Below are positions 5,883 to 7,092 of a stretch of DNA of 7,092 nucleotides, in pieces. Made by a program: the position numbers and the translations under genes. The stretch spans positions 1-7,092 of the forward strand of contig CAMUGK010000049.1 in NCBI GenBank assembly GCA_947088415.1. The letters run 5' to 3'. The stretch comes from an uncultured Bacillota bacterium. GTDB taxonomy: Bacteria > Bacillota > Clostridia > Christensenellales > UBA1242. The number at the start of each line of letters is the position of its first letter. Positions within the stretch are counted from its first letter, which is position 1. The notes beneath the pieces were generated by a model that worked only from the letters and a program-made list of their open reading frames with translations, was not told where the DNA came from and ran no database searches.

Positions 5883-5906
5883 GAAAAATTCCGCTGGACA
5901 TTTTTC
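5883..5906. repeat. Hairpin B after obgE
   Basis: GAAAAAT (5883-5889) and ATTTTTC (5900-5906) form a perfect 7-bp stem with a 10-base GC-richer loop. It is weak alone but lies between two stronger hairpins. Confidence 0.4.
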
Positions 5907-5921
5907 TACGAGTAAGGCGTA

Positions 5922-5972
5922 TAAGAAAACTTTGGGGTCGGGCAAAGTCTTTCTTCCCGCAAAGTTTTCTTA
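5922..5972. repeat. Hairpin C after obgE, 13-bp perfect stem
   Basis: TAAGAAAACTTTG (5922-5934) pairs with CAAAGTTTTCTTA (5960-5972). An inner CGGG (5939-5942) pairs with CCCG (5956-5959), with GGGT bulged on the left and a 13-base loop. This is the strongest secondary structure in the spacer. There is no clean T-run after it on the plus strand, so a terminator role is not obvious. Confidence 0.6.
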
Positions 5973-6063
5973 ACAAAAAATATAGTTTATCAAAATATTG
6001 TGGCTAGTCTGCACTGCATAACAACAAGATATTGATTTATAGTAAAAATTTTTATCTAGTCTT

Positions 6064-6133
6064 TTGCATACTTGAAAAGTCAAGAAAGGCTTGAATTAAA
6101 TTTCTTTTGCTACTTTTCTTTAAAAGAAAAGTA
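6064..6133. repeat. Second copy of the obgE leader cassette, before yhbY
   Basis: It begins TTGCATACTTGAAAAGTCAA, matching TTGCAACTTGAAGTCAA at the start of the obgE copy. It ends with the same 23-base palindrome (TACTTTTCTTT, A, AAAGAAAAGTA at 6111-6133), and 31 of the last 32 bases are identical (6102-6133 against 4477-4508). The middle has diverged: the long nested palindrome is lost, leaving CTTGA-AAAG-TCAAG (6071-6084) plus a further CTTGA at 6090-6094. The palindrome ends 17 bases before the yhbY ATG, against 15 for obgE. Confidence 0.6.
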
Positions 6134-6150
6134 GTTTAAAAGGTTTATTT

Positions 6151-6447
6151 ATGATTACAACAAAACAAAGAGCACAATTAAGAGGACTAGGCAATGCGCT
6201 AGACCCAGTAATGCAAATCGGGAAGGAAGGCTTAACCGATAATTCTTTTGACGCTATAAATGCACTTCTAGAGGCGAGAGAGCTTATTAAAATTAAGGTT
6301 TTGCCAACTTGTCCACAATGTGCAAGAGAAGTTTGTGATACTCTCTGTCAAAAAGTAGGTTGCGAACCAGTTCAAGTGATTGGCAAAATGGTTATTGTCT
6401 ATAAAGTCTCAACTAAAAAAGGCTTTAAACATATTGAATTGATATAA
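6151..6447 (+). CDS. yhbY: YhbY family RNA-binding protein (CRM domain)
   Basis: YhbY is a small single-domain CRM protein that binds RNA and associates with pre-50S ribosomal particles. The 98 residues match the family length. Family marks are the N-terminal TTKQRAQLRGLGNALDPVMQIGKEGLTDN (residues 3-31), with the GxxG loop as GKEG (24-27), then LLEARELIKIKVL and the late PVQVIGKMVIVYK. An unusual feature is five cysteines between residues 54 and 71 (C54, C57, C62, C66, C71), including a CPQC pair, in a segment that is normally polar and poor in cysteine. AAAAGG (6138-6143) lies 7 bases before the ATG. Placement just after obgE is the common Bacillota order and supports a ribosome-assembly role. 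It ends in a shared terminator. Confidence 0.93.
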   Translation: MITTKQRAQLRGLGNALDPVMQIGKEGLTDNSFDAINALLEARELIKIKVLPTCPQCAREVCDTLCQKVGCEPVQVIGKMVIVYKVSTKKGFKHIELI

Positions 6448-6475
6448 AAAAGAAGCAAATTTTTGCTTCTTTTTT
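6446..6475. terminator. Bidirectional intrinsic terminator between yhbY and the convergent gene
   Basis: GAAGCAAA (6452-6459) and TTTGCTTC (6462-6469) form a perfect stem, preceded by six A and followed by six T, so it can terminate transcription from both sides. It overlaps the TAA of yhbY (6445-6447) and the TAA of the minus-strand gene (6476-6474), an extremely tight convergent junction. Confidence 0.85.
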
Positions 6476-6986
6476 ATACTATAGTCTCTATTTTATCTAT
6501 ATCATAAATTTCGCCGTTACCAAAACATTGTTGTTTTCTTTCTTTTTTTTCTTCTTCACTTTTTTTATGACATTCTAGGGTGTTCCACGCGTCTGCAATT
6601 ATTTCAGAAGTTTGTGCTAAAAGATATTTCTTTAATGATTTAATATATGATGCACCTTTTTTCTCGGTAAGTGTTTTTCTGGTTGCAAAGGTTAATAATT
6701 CGTTATTTTTAACTTCGTAATCGTCCACTCTGTATTTTCTAATTATTGTTTTGTTGTATGTTTCTTCAATTTCGTCATCGTCGATTCTGTATTCTTGTTT
6801 CACTTCTTTTTCTTGTATTTCTTCAAAGTATATAGGTTCACCTTCTTCTGAAATATATGATGGTGCATAATAACGAGTTTCAGATTTATTTACTATTCTA
6901 TTATATAGGGTTGCAAAGCTAGCGATTTCATCTAAGATTTCCTCGTCAATATATTCAAGTTTTTTATTTTCTTCTATTTTTTTCAT
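6474..6986 (-). CDS. Uncharacterised acidic and lysine-rich 170-aa protein
   Basis: The family is not recognised. The start is supported by TAGGAGA about 5 bases before ATG 6986-6984 and by a strong promoter just upstream. The protein is very rich in Glu, Lys, Asp and Tyr, and has no signal peptide or membrane segment. The N-terminal helix-like part contains EYIDEEILDEIASFATLYNR (11-30). A Tyr-rich section follows (RYYAPSYISEEGEPIYFEEI). Next comes a duplicated motif, EYRIDDDEIEE (65-75) and KYRVDDYEVKN (84-94), 19 residues apart. The C-terminal third has a probable helix (ASYIKSLKKYLLAQTSEIIADAW, 112-134) with one CH (139-140), and a charged KKSEEEKKERKQQ stretch. It could be a structural or protein-binding factor, but no function can be assigned. 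The gene is monocistronic within the window. Confidence 0.8.
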   Translation of the reverse strand: MKKIEENKKLEYIDEEILDEIASFATLYNRIVNKSETRYYAPSYISEEGEPIYFEEIQEKEVKQEYRIDDDEIEETYNKTIIRKYRVDDYEVKNNELLTFATRKTLTEKKGASYIKSLKKYLLAQTSEIIADAWNTLECHKKSEEEKKERKQQCFGNGEIYDIDKIETIV

Positions 6987-7004
6987 AATATCTCCTATAA
7001 TTGT

Positions 7005-7033
7005 ATAATAACATATTTTTACAATTAAGTCAA
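7005..7033 (-). promoter_or_regulatory. Promoter of the acidic 170-aa protein gene
   Basis: On the minus strand TTGACT (7033-7028) and TATTAT (7010-7005) are separated by exactly 17 bases, with TG one base before the -10 (an extended -10). Transcription would start near 6998, giving a leader of about a dozen bases with TAGGAGA. This is the best-formed promoter in the window. Confidence 0.75.
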
Positions 7034-7046
7034 TACTTATTTTTTA

Positions 7047-7092
7047 TTTCAACACAACCTTATCTTGTTTGACATTAAAGTAGGGGTTGAAA
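7047..7092. other. Right-edge intergenic sequence with an inverted repeat and a possible plus-strand -35
   Basis: TTTCAAC (7047-7053) is inverted as GTTGAAA (7086-7092), cut by the window end. TTGACA (7069-7074) on the plus strand could be the -35 of a divergent gene lying beyond the window, whose -10 would fall at or past the edge. No coding sequence is seen here. Confidence 0.3.

Larger units (their letters stand above)
5793..6150. other. Gene-free obgE-yhbY spacer, 358 bases
   Basis: No reading frame here looks coding. The first half (5807-5972) is three successive hairpins, the middle (about 5980-6060) is AT-rich with no clear structure, and the last part (6064-6133) is a degraded copy of the cassette that precedes obgE. 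CTAGTCT with a nearby TGCATA occurs twice (about 6004-6018 and 6056-6070). A convincing promoter for yhbY was not found; TTGAAA (6072-6077) lacks a good -10. Confidence 0.6.

Noticed and set aside
5793..6150. tRNA or known structural RNA gene in the spacer
   Set aside because: No cloverleaf with a GGTTC-type T-loop, and no recognisable core of RNase P, tmRNA, SRP or 6S RNA.

Overview
The window is a housekeeping stretch of a low-GC bacterium, most likely an uncultured member of the Bacillota (Clostridia-like). The evidence is strong AT bias, AAAGGAG-type ribosome binding sites, and the adjacent pair obgE-yhbY, an order common in that phylum. The standard code is used: TGG encodes Trp, and TAA, TGA and TAG all end genes (obgE ends in TAG). 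The taxon is an inference; nothing here fixes genus or family.

Layout from left to right. Bases 1-927 are the 3' half of pnp (polynucleotide phosphorylase) and close with a perfect intrinsic terminator over the stop codon. Bases 940-1072 hold a dispersed-repeat remnant and a weak inverted repeat. On the minus strand, 1929-1073 is a two-gene unit from its own promoter: an unrecognised 182-aa protein, then, through an ATGA overlap, a second reading frame of about 103 codons broken by one in-frame TAG after 29 codons. Divergent from it is lysS (2075-3535), then a spacer with a second dispersed-repeat remnant, then nth (3697-4305).

The nth-obgE gap (4306-4523) is almost wholly inverted repeats, flanked by two imperfect 43-base arms in opposite orientation, so it resembles a miniature mobile element. 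obgE (4524-5792) follows. The 358-base obgE-yhbY gap holds three successive hairpins and then a second copy of the sequence cassette found just before obgE, here just before yhbY (6151-6447). A terminator overlapping both stop codons separates yhbY from a convergent, very acidic and lysine-rich 170-aa protein on the minus strand (6986-6474), which has a good promoter and an internal duplication.

Functionally, the recognised genes cover RNA decay (pnp), tRNA charging (lysS), base-excision repair (nth) and ribosome assembly (obgE, yhbY). I found no defence system, CRISPR array, transposase gene, tRNA or rRNA. The parts not explained by known families are the minus-strand pair with the amber codon, the shared palindromic leader of obgE and yhbY, the three-hairpin block, and the acidic 170-aa protein.
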